DNA from: Hyphomicrobiales bacterium
GTDB taxonomy: Bacteria; Pseudomonadota; Alphaproteobacteria; Rhizobiales; Beijerinckiaceae
NCBI GenBank assembly: GCA_947455995.1
Contig: CANGQA010000025.1
Span: 1 to 32,308, forward strand
Direction: 5' to 3'
Length of the DNA stretch: 32,308 bases
Numbering within the stretch: position 1 is the stretch's first letter; each line of letters starts with the position of its first letter. A program made the position numbers and the translations under genes. The notes beneath the pieces were generated by a model, which searched no databases, was not told the DNA's origin, and saw nothing but the letters and a program-made list of their open reading frames with translations. Positions 1 through 8,671 of this stretch are shown here, one piece after another.

Positions 1-21
1 AGCATATCAGGACAGCCCGCC

Positions 22-2109
22 ATGACCACAACAAGCCCTCATGTGCCCGCAACGACAGTGACCGAGCTGGATATTGAGCACAATCTGCCTGCAGGCTGGG
101 GGCTTGGTCGATCTGGCGCTTTGCTGTTCTGGATAGCACTGGCGTTTTCGACCTTCCAGATTGCCACCTCGGTCTATGCCATTTTGCCGACACAAGTCCT
201 GCGTGCCATGCATGTCGGTTTTCTGGTGCTTGTGGCCTCGGTGCTGATCGGCAATCACCGGTCCTCCCATCCAATGAGCCGGGTGATCGGCTGGACCCTC
301 GGACTGCTGGGTTTCGGCGCAGGACTTTACCAATGGGTTTTCTATCTCGATCTGGTGAATAATTCGGGCGATCTGAGCCATGTTGATCTGGCTGTCGGAA
401 TGATCAATCTGGTGGTGCTGTTTATCGTTGCTTGGCGCTTGATGGGGCCAGCTTTGCCGATCATCTGTCTGGTGTTTATAGGCTATGCCCTGTTTGGACG
501 CTATTTGCCGCGCCCGCTCGACCATCGCGGCTTCACTCTGGAGCAGGTGATCGAGCATATGGGCTTCGGCACCGAGGGCATTTACGCAACCCCGACCGGC
601 GTATCAGCAACCTATATTTTTCTTTTTATCCTGTTCGGTGCCTTTCTCGAACGCGCGGGCATGATCCAGCTTTTCAATGATGTTGCTTTGGGGCTTGTCG
701 GCGCGGCACGCGGTGGTGCAGCCAAAGTGGCGGTGATTTCGTCGGCACTGATGGGAACGATTTCCGGCTCCGGTGTTGCCAATGTGGTAACCACGGGACA
801 ATTCACCATTCCGCTGATGAAACGTTTCGGTTATTCGTCCTCCTTTGCGGGCGGTGTTGAAGCCACCGCCTCGATGGGCGGACAGATCATGCCGCCGGTT
901 ATGGGCGCGGTCGCGTTCATTATGGCTGAAAACATCGGCGTTCCCTATTCGGAGATTGTCAAAGCGGCCATTATTCCGGCTATCCTTTATTTTGCCTCAG
1001 CCTTCTGGATGGTGCATCTTGAAGCGGGCAAACATCACCTTATGGGCATGGCACGTTCGGAATTGCCGAGCCCGATTGCTGCGATCAAGCGGCAGTGGCA
1101 TCTCGCCTTGCCCTTGGCGGTACTGGTCTATCTGCTGATGGATGGCTTTACGCCGCTGTTTGCCGGTTCGGTCGGTCTGGCACTGACTGTGATCATGATC
1201 CTTGGCGGGGCTTTTGCCATGGGCTTCGGCTCGCAAGGTGCCCGTGTGGTGTTTTGGGTCGGCCTGGGTCTCCTGTCAGCCTCCTTCTTCTATTACGGCA
1301 TCGGGATCATCATTGCGCTGGTTGCCATTCTGATCATCGTCAATCTTTTTTCCAAAGGCGGGCGTGAAACCTTGATCCTGTGCCGAGACGGTCTGGCCGA
1401 CGGAGCCAGGCAAGCGCTGCCCGTCGGGCTGGCTTGCGCCATTGTCGGCACCGTGATCGGCACCATGACCCTGACAGGTGCCGCCACCACCCTGGGCAAT
1501 TACATCGTGTCCTTCGGACGGGACTCGATCTTCTTGTGCCTGTTGTTGGTGATGGTCACCTCGATCATTCTGGGCACCGGCTTACCGACCATCCCGACCT
1601 ATATCATCACGGCGTCTCTGGCTGCGCCGGCCTTGCTGAAACTGGGCGTGCCGCTGATTGTCAGTCATATGTTCGTGTTTTATTACGGCATCATTGCCGA
1701 TCTGACCCCGCCTGTTGCCTTGGCGGCTCTGGCGGCGGCGCCGATCGCCAAAGCCTCGCCCGACGAAATCGGATGGCAGGCCACCCGCGTGGCGTTGGCG
1801 GGTTTTCTGATCCCGTTCATGTCGGTTTACGAACCATCCTTGATGCTGCAAGCAGGCGGTGCGATTGCCGAGCACTATGGCTATTGGGTTGAAGTGGCCA
1901 TCGTGGTGTTCAAAGCCTTTGTGGTGATCGGCATGTCGGGTGTTGCGGCGATCGGCTATTATTTCACTCGGATCAGCCTGTTCGAGCGTGTGATGGCGGG
2001 GGTTTCTGCTGCATTCCTGATCGGCAATTTTGACTATAGCGATACTATTGGCCTCATCATTGCCGGCTTGCTGAGTATTGCCAACTGGTTAAGGCTCCGC
2101 AAAAGCTGA
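22..2109 (+). CDS. TRAP transporter permease, fused 4TM/12TM (TAXI type)
   Basis: Inner-membrane permease of a tripartite ATP-independent periplasmic transporter in which the small DctQ-like and large DctM-like subunits are one 695-residue chain. This is the usual size and architecture of TAXI-associated fused permeases. Hydrophobic segments run along the whole protein. The DctM-like core carries the family's glycine- and serine-rich segments, including ISGSGVANVVTTG and ASMGGQIMPPVMGAVAF near residues 250-300, and a second half with GTGLPTIPTYI and YGIIADLTPPVA. The ATG at 22 has AGGA nine bases upstream. The family imports small organic anions using an ion gradient and needs a periplasmic TAXI binding protein. 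None lies inside the window, so it is probably just upstream of base 1. The substrate cannot be read from the sequence. The 120-base gap to the next gene leaves co-transcription open. Confidence 0.93.
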   Translation: MTTTSPHVPATTVTELDIEHNLPAGWGLGRSGALLFWIALAFSTFQIATSVYAILPTQVLRAMHVGFLVLVASVLIGNHRSSHPMSRVIGWTLGLLGFGAGLYQWVFYLDLVNNSGDLSHVDLAVGMINLVVLFIVAWRLMGPALPIICLVFIGYALFGRYLPRPLDHRGFTLEQVIEHMGFGTEGIYATPTGVSATYIFLFILFGAFLERAGMIQLFNDVALGLVGAARGGAAKVAVISSALMGTISGSGVANVVTTGQFTIPLMKRFGYSSSFAGGVEATASMGGQIMPPVMGAVAFIMAENIGVPYSEIVKAAIIPAILYFASAFWMVHLEAGKHHLMGMARSELPSPIAAIKRQWHLALPLAVLVYLLMDGFTPLFAGSVGLALTVIMILGGAFAMGFGSQGARVVFWVGLGLLSASFFYYGIGIIIALVAILIIVNLFSKGGRETLILCRDGLADGARQALPVGLACAIVGTVIGTMTLTGAATTLGNYIVSFGRDSIFLCLLLVMVTSIILGTGLPTIPTYIITASLAAPALLKLGVPLIVSHMFVFYYGIIADLTPPVALAALAAAPIAKASPDEIGWQATRVALAGFLIPFMSVYEPSLMLQAGGAIAEHYGYWVEVAIVVFKAFVVIGMSGVAAIGYYFTRISLFERVMAGVSAAFLIGNFDYSDTIGLIIAGLLSIANWLRLRKS

Positions 2110-2230
2110 TCAGGAGATCTGCACAAACGCCTATTGCACTTTTGTCGTAAATTGATCAATCTCGACGCTCATAAAGTAGCTCCAAACGGGGTATTCCTAA
2201 CAATCCGCATCAGACGGAACAAAAGGGTGG

Positions 2231-3301
2231 ATGATGAGCAAGCATTACAAAATCCTTATACTCGGCGCCTCTTACGGCTCGCTGCTGGCAACCAAAATGT
2301 TGATGGGCGGACATGACGTCGCTCTGGTCTGCCTGCCTGCAGAAGCCGATTTGATCAATAAAGAAGGCATCCGGGTTCGAATTCCCGTCAAGGGGCGTGA
2401 TGGATTGGTGGAAGTCGATTCCCGCAAATTGCCAGGCCACATTTCCGGTCTCTCGCCCGAAGCAGCCAATCCCGCCGATTATGATCTGATCGCATTGGCG
2501 ATGCAGGAGCCGCAATACCGCGCGGCCGGGGTACGCGAATTGGTCGATCGCATCGCCACATCCGGTAAACCCTGCATGTCAATCATGAACATGCCGCCTC
2601 TGCCCTATCTGGCGCGCATACCGGGTATTGATGCCAATGAATTGAAGCATTGCTACACCGATCCGACCGTTTGGCAGAATTTCGATCCGCACAATATGAC
2701 CCTGTGCAGCCCCGATCCGCAGGCCTTTCGCCCCCCCGAGGAGCCAACCAATATTCTTCAGGTCAGCCTGCCGACCAATTTCAAGGTCGCCAAATTCGGC
2801 AATGCCGCCTTTGACCAAATCCTCACCGATTTACAGCATGATATTGAAGCCGCCCGCTTTGATGCAGGCGATGGCCCCATCGAACTGCCTGTCAAATTGA
2901 AGGTGCATAATTCGGTTTTTGTCCCTCTCGCCAAATGGGCCATGCTGCTGACCGGCAATTACCGCTGTATTCAGGCCAATGAAATGCGCCCGATCAAAGA
3001 AGCCGTTCACTCTGATCTTGCCGCCTCCAAGGCCATTTATGCATGGGTCAATGCGCTTTGCGTCAAGCTTGGCGCCAATCCGGATGATCTGGTGCCGTTT
3101 GAAAAATATGCCAATGCCGCGCAGGGACTGGCCAAGCCTTCGTCTGCGGCCCGCGCACTGGCTGCAGGTGCCCAAAATATCGAACGCGTCGATCTGGTGG
3201 TGCAAACCATGGCACGGCTGAAGGGCGAGCACTCTGACAGCGTGGATCAAACCGTAAAACTGGTTCAATCCTGGCTGGAAAAAAACCGCTCAAAAGCCTG
3301 A
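2231..3301 (+). CDS. Ketopantoate reductase-like NAD(P)-binding oxidoreductase
   Basis: Resembles the ApbA/PanE (2-dehydropantoate 2-reductase) family. It has an N-terminal Rossmann strand-turn-helix beginning KILILGASYGS, and a C-terminal helical domain with KWAMLLTGN, where the lysine near residue 235 and the following asparagine match the family's catalytic K...N pair. At about 356 residues it is longer than typical PanE (about 300). The glycine signature is altered (GASYGS, not GxGxxG), so true pantoate synthesis is doubtful and a different 2-oxo acid or imino acid reductase is as likely. Two ATGs are adjacent (2231, 2234). The AGGG at 2223-2227 is better spaced for the second, giving 355 residues. 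The gene is followed by an intrinsic terminator and sits behind the TRAP permease, which suggests, but does not prove, that it acts on the transported acid. Confidence 0.75.
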   Translation: MMSKHYKILILGASYGSLLATKMLMGGHDVALVCLPAEADLINKEGIRVRIPVKGRDGLVEVDSRKLPGHISGLSPEAANPADYDLIALAMQEPQYRAAGVRELVDRIATSGKPCMSIMNMPPLPYLARIPGIDANELKHCYTDPTVWQNFDPHNMTLCSPDPQAFRPPEEPTNILQVSLPTNFKVAKFGNAAFDQILTDLQHDIEAARFDAGDGPIELPVKLKVHNSVFVPLAKWAMLLTGNYRCIQANEMRPIKEAVHSDLAASKAIYAWVNALCVKLGANPDDLVPFEKYANAAQGLAKPSSAARALAAGAQNIERVDLVVQTMARLKGEHSDSVDQTVKLVQSWLEKNRSKA

Positions 3302-3328
3302 ATCTCGTTTTACACCTGAAACAATTCC

Positions 3329-3359
3329 CACCCTGCCCGAAAGCGCAGGGTGTTTTTTT
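3329..3359 (+). terminator. Rho-independent terminator of the 2231-3301 gene
   Basis: Perfect 8-bp stem CACCCTGC / GCAGGGTG (3329-3336 and 3345-3352) with an 8-base loop, followed directly by seven T (3353-3359). It lies 27 bases past the stop codon. Confidence 0.92.
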
Positions 3360-3531
3360 GTCCTAATTGCCCCAATGCTGCATTAACCTCGTTGATGGAA
3401 GTGAATGGTAAATCGCGTCAAAAGGGCACAACCTGCCTTGCCCGTCCCGCCAAAGATTGAAATAAAGGTGGGAGCTGATCCAGTCGCGCAGCCCTAGAAT
3501 AAGTATAAGCCAACCAGAAGCAGGCCTTCTA

Positions 3532-4878
3532 GTGTCACAAAATGACCTGACGACGACGGCAGATGATGGGAGCATCGACCGCTCCCGTGTGGCGTTTGAG
3601 CGCGCGCTAGAACTGCATGCCGGTGGCGATTATGTCAGCGCGGTCGAGCTTTATGGCGATATTTCACCCAATTCCCCTGCTTTTCATGAAGGACAGCACT
3701 TTCTCGGCATTGCGCTGCATCATCTCGGCCAATATGAGCAGGCCGTCAATTTGTTGCGATCGTCATTGGCGGCAACTGGCGGACGGATCGATTGGGCCAA
3801 TAATCTGGGCAATATTCTGAACGCGCAAGGCCGCTTCGATGAAGCTGTCGACGTGTTTGAGCGCGCGGTGGCCCAAGCGCCGAACCAAGCCCTGCTCTGG
3901 ATCAATCTGGGTGCGACCCAAGACCGATTGGCCCAATTTGAGAAGGCAGAACACGCCTATCAAACCGCAATCACGATTGAGCCTCAATCGCAGCAGGCTT
4001 ACAGCCTGCTGTCGTCTCTTTACGAGCGGCAGAAGATGCAGATCGAGGCCGTGCGCACCTATTGTTCAGGCTATATCGTTGCCCCGCGCGAAACCACTAC
4101 CCCGTATCTGCTGGGCAAGGCTTATTATGTTCTGGGACGGCTGGACGAAGCGGCGGAAGTCTATCGGCAATGGAAACAGGACGAGCCCGACAATCCGATC
4201 CCTTCCCATCTCTATGCCGCCTGCTCGCGCCATAACAATCAAGATGAGATCCCCGAGCGTTGTTCGGAAGATTATGTCAATGTCACCTTTGATGAATATG
4301 CCGACCACTTCGAGGGCAAGTTAAGCCAGCTCGATTATCGCGGACCTGCGTTACTCGAAGAGATCATGGCCCGACACTTCAGCCAAGACGCAGCACTGAA
4401 TGTGCTGGATGCGGGTTGCGGCACCGGCTTATGCGCTCCGATCCTGCGGCCCTATGCCGGTCTGATGACCGGGGTTGATCTGTCCGGGTCAATGCTTGAG
4501 CTTGCCCGCCAGCGAGGGCTGTATGAAGCCTTGCATAAGATGGAAATAGGCACATTCCTCAAAAGTGTCGAGACGCGGTATGATCTGATCGCCTGCATGG
4601 ACACACTGATTTATTTCGGTGTGATTGATGATCTGTTTGCGCAGTTTTCCGCCAAGATCAAACCGGAAGGCTGGTTGATTTTCACTACGGAAATCGCCCA
4701 GGACGAAACAAGATCCTATCAGCTTAACCCCAGCGGGCGCTACAGCCATACCGCCGCCTATCTGCGCACAATCATGGAAAAGCATGGATTTGAATGCCAG
4801 GTTTTTAACCCCGAAACCCTGCGCACAGAGCTTCAAGTGCCCGTCGGCGGTGTGATCGTACTGGCACAACGGCGTTAA
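3532..4878 (+). CDS. TPR-repeat SAM-dependent methyltransferase
   Basis: A 448-residue soluble protein. The N-terminal half (about residues 15-235) is built of tetratricopeptide repeats, with recurring patterns such as AVELYGDISPNSPAFHE, AVDVFERAVAQAPNQALLW and AEHAYQTAITIEPQSQQAY. The C-terminal half (about 265-448) is a class I methyltransferase with SAM motif I LDAGCGTGL near residue 290, the acidic strand end TGVDLSGSML, and YDLIACMDTLIYFG as motif IV. The architecture matches the predicted TPR-containing methyltransferases (COG4976 as I recall it). The substrate is unknown, and the TPR part may dock a protein partner. The start is GTG at 3532, with a weak AGG eight bases ahead; no better ATG lies near. 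It appears monocistronic between the 3329 terminator and the 4975 gene. Confidence 0.85.
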   Translation: MSQNDLTTTADDGSIDRSRVAFERALELHAGGDYVSAVELYGDISPNSPAFHEGQHFLGIALHHLGQYEQAVNLLRSSLAATGGRIDWANNLGNILNAQGRFDEAVDVFERAVAQAPNQALLWINLGATQDRLAQFEKAEHAYQTAITIEPQSQQAYSLLSSLYERQKMQIEAVRTYCSGYIVAPRETTTPYLLGKAYYVLGRLDEAAEVYRQWKQDEPDNPIPSHLYAACSRHNNQDEIPERCSEDYVNVTFDEYADHFEGKLSQLDYRGPALLEEIMARHFSQDAALNVLDAGCGTGLCAPILRPYAGLMTGVDLSGSMLELARQRGLYEALHKMEIGTFLKSVETRYDLIACMDTLIYFGVIDDLFAQFSAKIKPEGWLIFTTEIAQDETRSYQLNPSGRYSHTAAYLRTIMEKHGFECQVFNPETLRTELQVPVGGVIVLAQRR

Positions 4879-4912
4879 TTTTCATCAAAATCTGTTTTAA
4901 CCATAATCGCCC

Positions 4913-4942
4913 TTGTCACATCAAAAACTTTAAGATTAAACT
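4913..4942 (+). promoter_or_regulatory. Candidate sigma70 promoter for the flavoprotein gene
   Basis: TTGTCA (4913-4918) and TAAACT (4937-4942) are separated by 18 bases in an AT-rich 96-base gap, 33 bases ahead of the ATG at 4975. The -35 box matches consensus at five of six positions and the -10 at four of six. Sequence match only. Confidence 0.35.
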
Positions 4943-4974
4943 ATTTTACGGATGGTTTTAAGGTGGAGAGTGTC

Positions 4975-7296
4975 ATGCGCATCAAAGTCATTGGCGGCGG
5001 ACCTGCTGGGCTCTATTTCTCCATTCTTGTAAAAAAATCATTTCCCCAGGCTGATATCCATGTGATCGAGCGCAATAAGGCCGATGACACTTTTGGCTTC
5101 GGTGTGGTGTTTTCCGATCAAACACTCGATAATTTCCAAAAGGCCGACCGCGAGAGCTACGAGGCCATCACCCGGGCCTTTGCCTATTGGGATGATATCG
5201 CCATCCAGGTCAGGGATCAGAATTTCCGTATCGGTGGCAACGGTTTTTGCGGGTGTTCGCGCAAGACCCTGCTGATGCTGCTGCAGGAGCGTGCCACTGG
5301 ATTGGGCATCAAGCTCTCGTTCGAGCAGGAACTGACAACGATGCCGAACGAGGACGAAGCTGATCTGGTTGTTCTGGCTGACGGTTTGAATTCCTTGTTA
5401 CGCGAGGCCAATCGCAGCCATTTCGGAACGCAGGTGGATTTACGCCCCAACCGCTTCTGCTGGATGGGATCGACCCGCCCGTTCGATGCCTTCACATTCT
5501 TCTTCAAAGAAACTGAATTCGGCGTTTTCATCGCCCATTGCTATCAATATGAAGCCGGTCGCTCGACCTGGGTTCTGGAAACCGATCCCGAGACCTATGC
5601 TGCTGCCGGTCTTGATGCCATGACGCAGGAGGACAGCACGGCCTTCCTCGAAAACGTGTTCAAGGACGAGTTGCAGGGGCATCGTCTGATTGCCAACCGC
5701 TCGATCTGGCGGCAATTTCCCACCATCCGCAACAAGCATTGCACGATGGATGGACGCGTGGTGCTGCTTGGAGATGCCAAATCGACGGCGCATTTCTCGA
5801 TCGGTTCGGGCACCAAACTGGCGATGGAAGACGCGATCAGCTTGCATGATTGCCTCACGCGCAATCAAGGCAGGATGAAAGAGGCTTTGGCAGATTTCGA
5901 ATCCGGCCGCCGCGAGGAAGTTGAAAAAACCCAGCATGCCGCCGAAGTCAGCCTCGTCTGGTTCGAGCATGTCAAACGCTTCCTCGATTTCGATCCGGTG
6001 CAATTCGCCTTCGGTTTGATGACCCGTTCCAAATCCATCACCTATGATAATCTCGCCTTGCGCGCGCCCGATTTCGTGAAACAGCTGGACAAGACATTCG
6101 CCAAACAAATCAAAGAATTGGGGCATGATATTGATGTTGACATGCCGCAAAGTCCGGCTTTCCAACCGCTGTCTTTGCGTGATGTGACGCTGCCTAATCG
6201 CCTCGTTGTATCGCCGATGTGCATGTATGCGGCCAATGATGGCGTATTGACCGATTTCCATCTGGTCCATTATGGCTCGCGGGCCATGGGCGGCGTCGGG
6301 CTCATCTTTACCGAAATGACCTGCATCAGTTCTGAAGCACGGATCACACCGGGCTGTGCGGGCTTGTGGACAGACGAACAACAGGCCGCATGGACACGGA
6401 TTGTTGATTTCGTCCATCAGCAATCGGGTGCTAAAATTTGCCTGCAACTGGGTCATGCCGGCCGTAAAGGTGCGACCAGGCTGATGTGGGATGGCATGGA
6501 CAGACCGTTGGAAACAGGGGCTTGGCCTCTGATATCAGCATCGCCACTGCCCTATTATCCCGAAAGCCAGGTGCCACGGGAGATGAGTCGCGCCGATATG
6601 GATCAGGTGCGCGATCAGTTTGTTGCAAGTGTGCATCGGGCCGAGGCTTGCGGCTTTGATATGGTGGAAATGCATGCAGCCCATGGCTATCTGCTGGCAA
6701 GTTTCCTATCTCCGGTTACCAATCAGCGCACGGACAATTTCGGCGGCAGTCTTGAAAACCGCATGCGTTTTCCTCTGGACGTGTTTACCGCAATGCGGGC
6801 GGCTTGGCCTGCCCACAAGCCGATGTCAGTCCGAATTTCGGCGACGGACTGGATGGAAGGCGGAATCGATGACGAGGAAGCAGTCGAGATTGCCCGTCAG
6901 TTTGGCCAAGCTGGCGTTGATCTGGTCGATGTATCGACAGGGCAAACAGCGCCACTTTCCCGCCCTGTTTATGGCAGGATGTTCCAGACACCCTATTCCG
7001 ACCAGATCCGTAACGAGGCCCATGTCGCCACGATGTGCGTCGGCAACATCACCAGCATCGATCAAGCCAATACGATTGTCGCCGCAGCGCGTGCCGATCT
7101 GGTGGCCTTTGGCCGTCCGCATCTGATAGATCCCGCTTTCGCCTTGCGTGGAGCGGCGTGGTATGGAGCCGAGGTCAAGGTGCCACCGTCTTACGCACCA
7201 GGTTGGGCGCAAATCACCCGAAATATGCCGCGTGAAAAATCAGATTTAATAGAAATGAAGCTGAAAGCACGTCCGAAAAGCCACAAACCCTTATGA
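4975..7296 (+). CDS. Fused salicylyl-CoA/2-aminobenzoyl-CoA-type monooxygenase and OYE reductase
   Basis: A 773-residue double flavoprotein. Residues 1 to about 390 are a class A FAD monooxygenase, with dinucleotide motif GGGPAG at 7-12 and the FAD-ribityl GD motif VLLGDAKSTAHF near 263. Residues from about 398 are an Old-Yellow-Enzyme FMN domain with PMCMYAANDG, GHAGRKGA (near 491), the substrate-anion pair in HAAHGYLL (near 566) and NFGGSLENR (near 587). The same fusion is known in 2-aminobenzoyl-CoA monooxygenase/reductase and in proteins annotated bifunctional salicylyl-CoA 5-hydroxylase/oxidoreductase, which hydroxylate and then reduce the ring of a CoA-activated aromatic acid. The frame opens at a GTG (4963), but the ATG at 4975 has GGAGAG four bases upstream and begins the Rossmann strand directly, so I use it. 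No aryl-CoA ligase is adjacent. The stop overlaps the convergent gene by 6 bases. Confidence 0.88.
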   Translation: MRIKVIGGGPAGLYFSILVKKSFPQADIHVIERNKADDTFGFGVVFSDQTLDNFQKADRESYEAITRAFAYWDDIAIQVRDQNFRIGGNGFCGCSRKTLLMLLQERATGLGIKLSFEQELTTMPNEDEADLVVLADGLNSLLREANRSHFGTQVDLRPNRFCWMGSTRPFDAFTFFFKETEFGVFIAHCYQYEAGRSTWVLETDPETYAAAGLDAMTQEDSTAFLENVFKDELQGHRLIANRSIWRQFPTIRNKHCTMDGRVVLLGDAKSTAHFSIGSGTKLAMEDAISLHDCLTRNQGRMKEALADFESGRREEVEKTQHAAEVSLVWFEHVKRFLDFDPVQFAFGLMTRSKSITYDNLALRAPDFVKQLDKTFAKQIKELGHDIDVDMPQSPAFQPLSLRDVTLPNRLVVSPMCMYAANDGVLTDFHLVHYGSRAMGGVGLIFTEMTCISSEARITPGCAGLWTDEQQAAWTRIVDFVHQQSGAKICLQLGHAGRKGATRLMWDGMDRPLETGAWPLISASPLPYYPESQVPREMSRADMDQVRDQFVASVHRAEACGFDMVEMHAAHGYLLASFLSPVTNQRTDNFGGSLENRMRFPLDVFTAMRAAWPAHKPMSVRISATDWMEGGIDDEEAVEIARQFGQAGVDLVDVSTGQTAPLSRPVYGRMFQTPYSDQIRNEAHVATMCVGNITSIDQANTIVAAARADLVAFGRPHLIDPAFALRGAAWYGAEVKVPPSYAPGWAQITRNMPREKSDLIEMKLKARPKSHKPL

Positions 7297-7608
7297 ATTC
7301 ATGAGGGAGCGCCGTACTCCTTTGCGCTCGACCACAAAAGTGCGTGGCTCGCTCGGAAAATCGGTCGGACTGCGCGGACGCACCCTCACCTGACGGATAT
7401 TCCTGGAACGGGCAATTTCTGCCCGTATATCGTCCTCGCTCGACCCGATGAGCGAGGCGGCAATCTCGACCTGTTCCTCGAGATCATCTGTCAGGCCTTG
7501 GGCGGCAAACACGGCTTCCTGTACAGTCGGCAGATCAATCCTGACCCGTCGTGTCCCGTATTTGGTTTTCCAGACCGCTTCGTTGCTATTGCCCGAACCT
7601 TTACTCAT
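7291..7608 (-). CDS. Conserved small alphaproteobacterial protein of unknown function
   Basis: A 105-residue soluble protein opening MSKGSGNSNEAVWKTKYG and containing TRRVRIDLPTVQEAVFAAQGLTDD, then a helical stretch and a basic tail. I recognise the WKTKYGTRRVR...PT..EA..AAQGLTDD pattern as recurring in hypothetical proteins of alphaproteobacteria, but know no function. The open frame begins at a TTG (7632). The ATG at 7608 is preferred because GAGAG lies seven to eight bases ahead of it. It converges on the flavoprotein gene and the two stop codons overlap within 7291-7296, with no room for a terminator between them. Confidence 0.72.
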   Translation of the reverse strand: MSKGSGNSNEAVWKTKYGTRRVRIDLPTVQEAVFAAQGLTDDLEEQVEIAASLIGSSEDDIRAEIARSRNIRQVRVRPRSPTDFPSEPRTFVVERKGVRRSLMNS

Positions 7609-7744
7609 CGCGCTACTCTCTAATATCCTCAAGTCAAAATTATGTCATAGCTTGGCCAAGCAACCAAGCATTATTGTGCAGCGCAGCATAGTCCAAAAGA
7701 CGGGCAGATATGCGTTTTTGCAATACACACGAACAAAACAAAAC

Positions 7745-7772
7745 AAAAAAGCGGAGCCTAAGCCCCGCTTTC
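7745..7772 (-). terminator. Terminator of the universal stress protein gene
   Basis: On the minus strand, AAAGCGG and CCGCTTT arms (plus-strand 7748-7754 and 7765-7771) close a GC-rich hairpin. A run of T follows on that strand, seen as the A-run at 7741-7750 on the plus strand. It sits about 17 bases past the stop codon at 7789. Confidence 0.8.
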
Positions 7773-7788
7773 GTGTCGCCCAGATTAT

Positions 7789-8574
7789 TCAGTGAGACAG
7801 CAACACCGGCAGGCTCGCGTCAGACAAAATTTGGTCGGTGACGCCCCCAAGCACCCATTCTCTGAAGCGCGAATGGCCATAACCGCCCATCACGATCATT
7901 GATACGCCATTGGCTTTGGCCTCTTTGAGCAGCAAGGAGCCAATGTTTTGACCGCCCGACAGCATTTCACGCACATCGACCTTGCCACCATGACTGGCAA
8001 TGAGGGCGGCGATGTCTTCACCGATCTGGCTTCTAGCAGGCGGGTCGATCACCGCCACAATCACCTGTTCGGCGGCCGTCAAGAAATCCATAGCATCACG
8101 CACCGCCCGCGCTGATTCACGCGAACCATTCCAAGCCACCAGAATGGATTTGGGTGATTGGGGTGGCGCCTGGGCAGGGACCGCAATCACCGGCACACCC
8201 GCTACAAACATCAAGTCGCGCGCGGCATCGGGAGTGGCCAGCACAAGATCGGCGTAATGGGCGTGGCTGGCGGCCACCAATTGCTCGTCTCCTTCTTCGC
8301 AGCGCCACTCTATCGGACATTGTGCCTTGGCGGCCTGTTGTTTGGTGGCCTCCTCAGCCTTTTTGGCTGCAGAATCCAGATAGGTCTGTTGGGACTCGAT
8401 GATGCTGGGTGTCATATCAAAGCCCATACCATCAGAATAAACGGCGACAACAGGCTTGACGTAGAGAGCGGCCACTTTGGCCTGGTGCCTTTCAGCAACG
8501 GCAAAAGCCATGCGCAAGCAGGCATTGTCTTCTTCAGCAGCAGAAACAATCACCAGCACATTTTTAATCGACAT
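7789..8574 (-). CDS. Universal stress protein, tandem UspA-type
   Basis: A 261-residue cytoplasmic protein with two UspA-like halves. The N-terminal half starts KNVLVIVSAAEEDNACLRMA. The C-terminal half (from about residue 142, SILVAWNGSRESARAV) ends with the nucleotide-binding glycine motif IVMGGYGHSRFREWVLGG, i.e. G-x2-G-x9-G followed by G where S/T is classical. Tandem Usp proteins of this kind support survival under oxygen or energy limitation in many proteobacteria. Regulation is readable here: a perfect FNR/FixK/Anr box (8658-8671) lies about 90 bases upstream of the ATG. The gene has its own terminator and seems monocistronic. Confidence 0.88.
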   Translation of the reverse strand: MSIKNVLVIVSAAEEDNACLRMAFAVAERHQAKVAALYVKPVVAVYSDGMGFDMTPSIIESQQTYLDSAAKKAEEATKQQAAKAQCPIEWRCEEGDEQLVAASHAHYADLVLATPDAARDLMFVAGVPVIAVPAQAPPQSPKSILVAWNGSRESARAVRDAMDFLTAAEQVIVAVIDPPARSQIGEDIAALIASHGGKVDVREMLSGGQNIGSLLLKEAKANGVSMIVMGGYGHSRFREWVLGGVTDQILSDASLPVLLSH

Positions 8575-8657
8575 ATCATGCCTCCACGCTTGAGCCGGGC
8601 ATCAAGCCCGCCTTTATGAGATAAGCTAGAGTGTTCCACTCCCCGTCGATACAGGCA

Positions 8658-8671
8658 TTGATGCAAATCAA
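8658..8671 (-). promoter_or_regulatory. Perfect FNR/FixK/Anr box upstream of the universal stress gene
   Basis: TTGATGCAAATCAA matches the TTGAT-N4-ATCAA consensus of FNR/FixK/Anr regulators at all ten defined positions. It is centred about 90 bases upstream of the usp ATG at 8574, which fits a class II site at about -41.5 with a leader of about 45-50 bases. On the minus strand TAGCTT/TTATCT (about 8628-8619) could serve as the -10. The motif is seen directly; oxygen control is inferred from the family. Confidence 0.72.

Noticed and set aside
5440-6456. A 338-codon minus-strand frame
   Set aside because: Fully antisense to the flavoprotein gene, across conserved monooxygenase and OYE sequence, with no ribosome site or recognisable domain.
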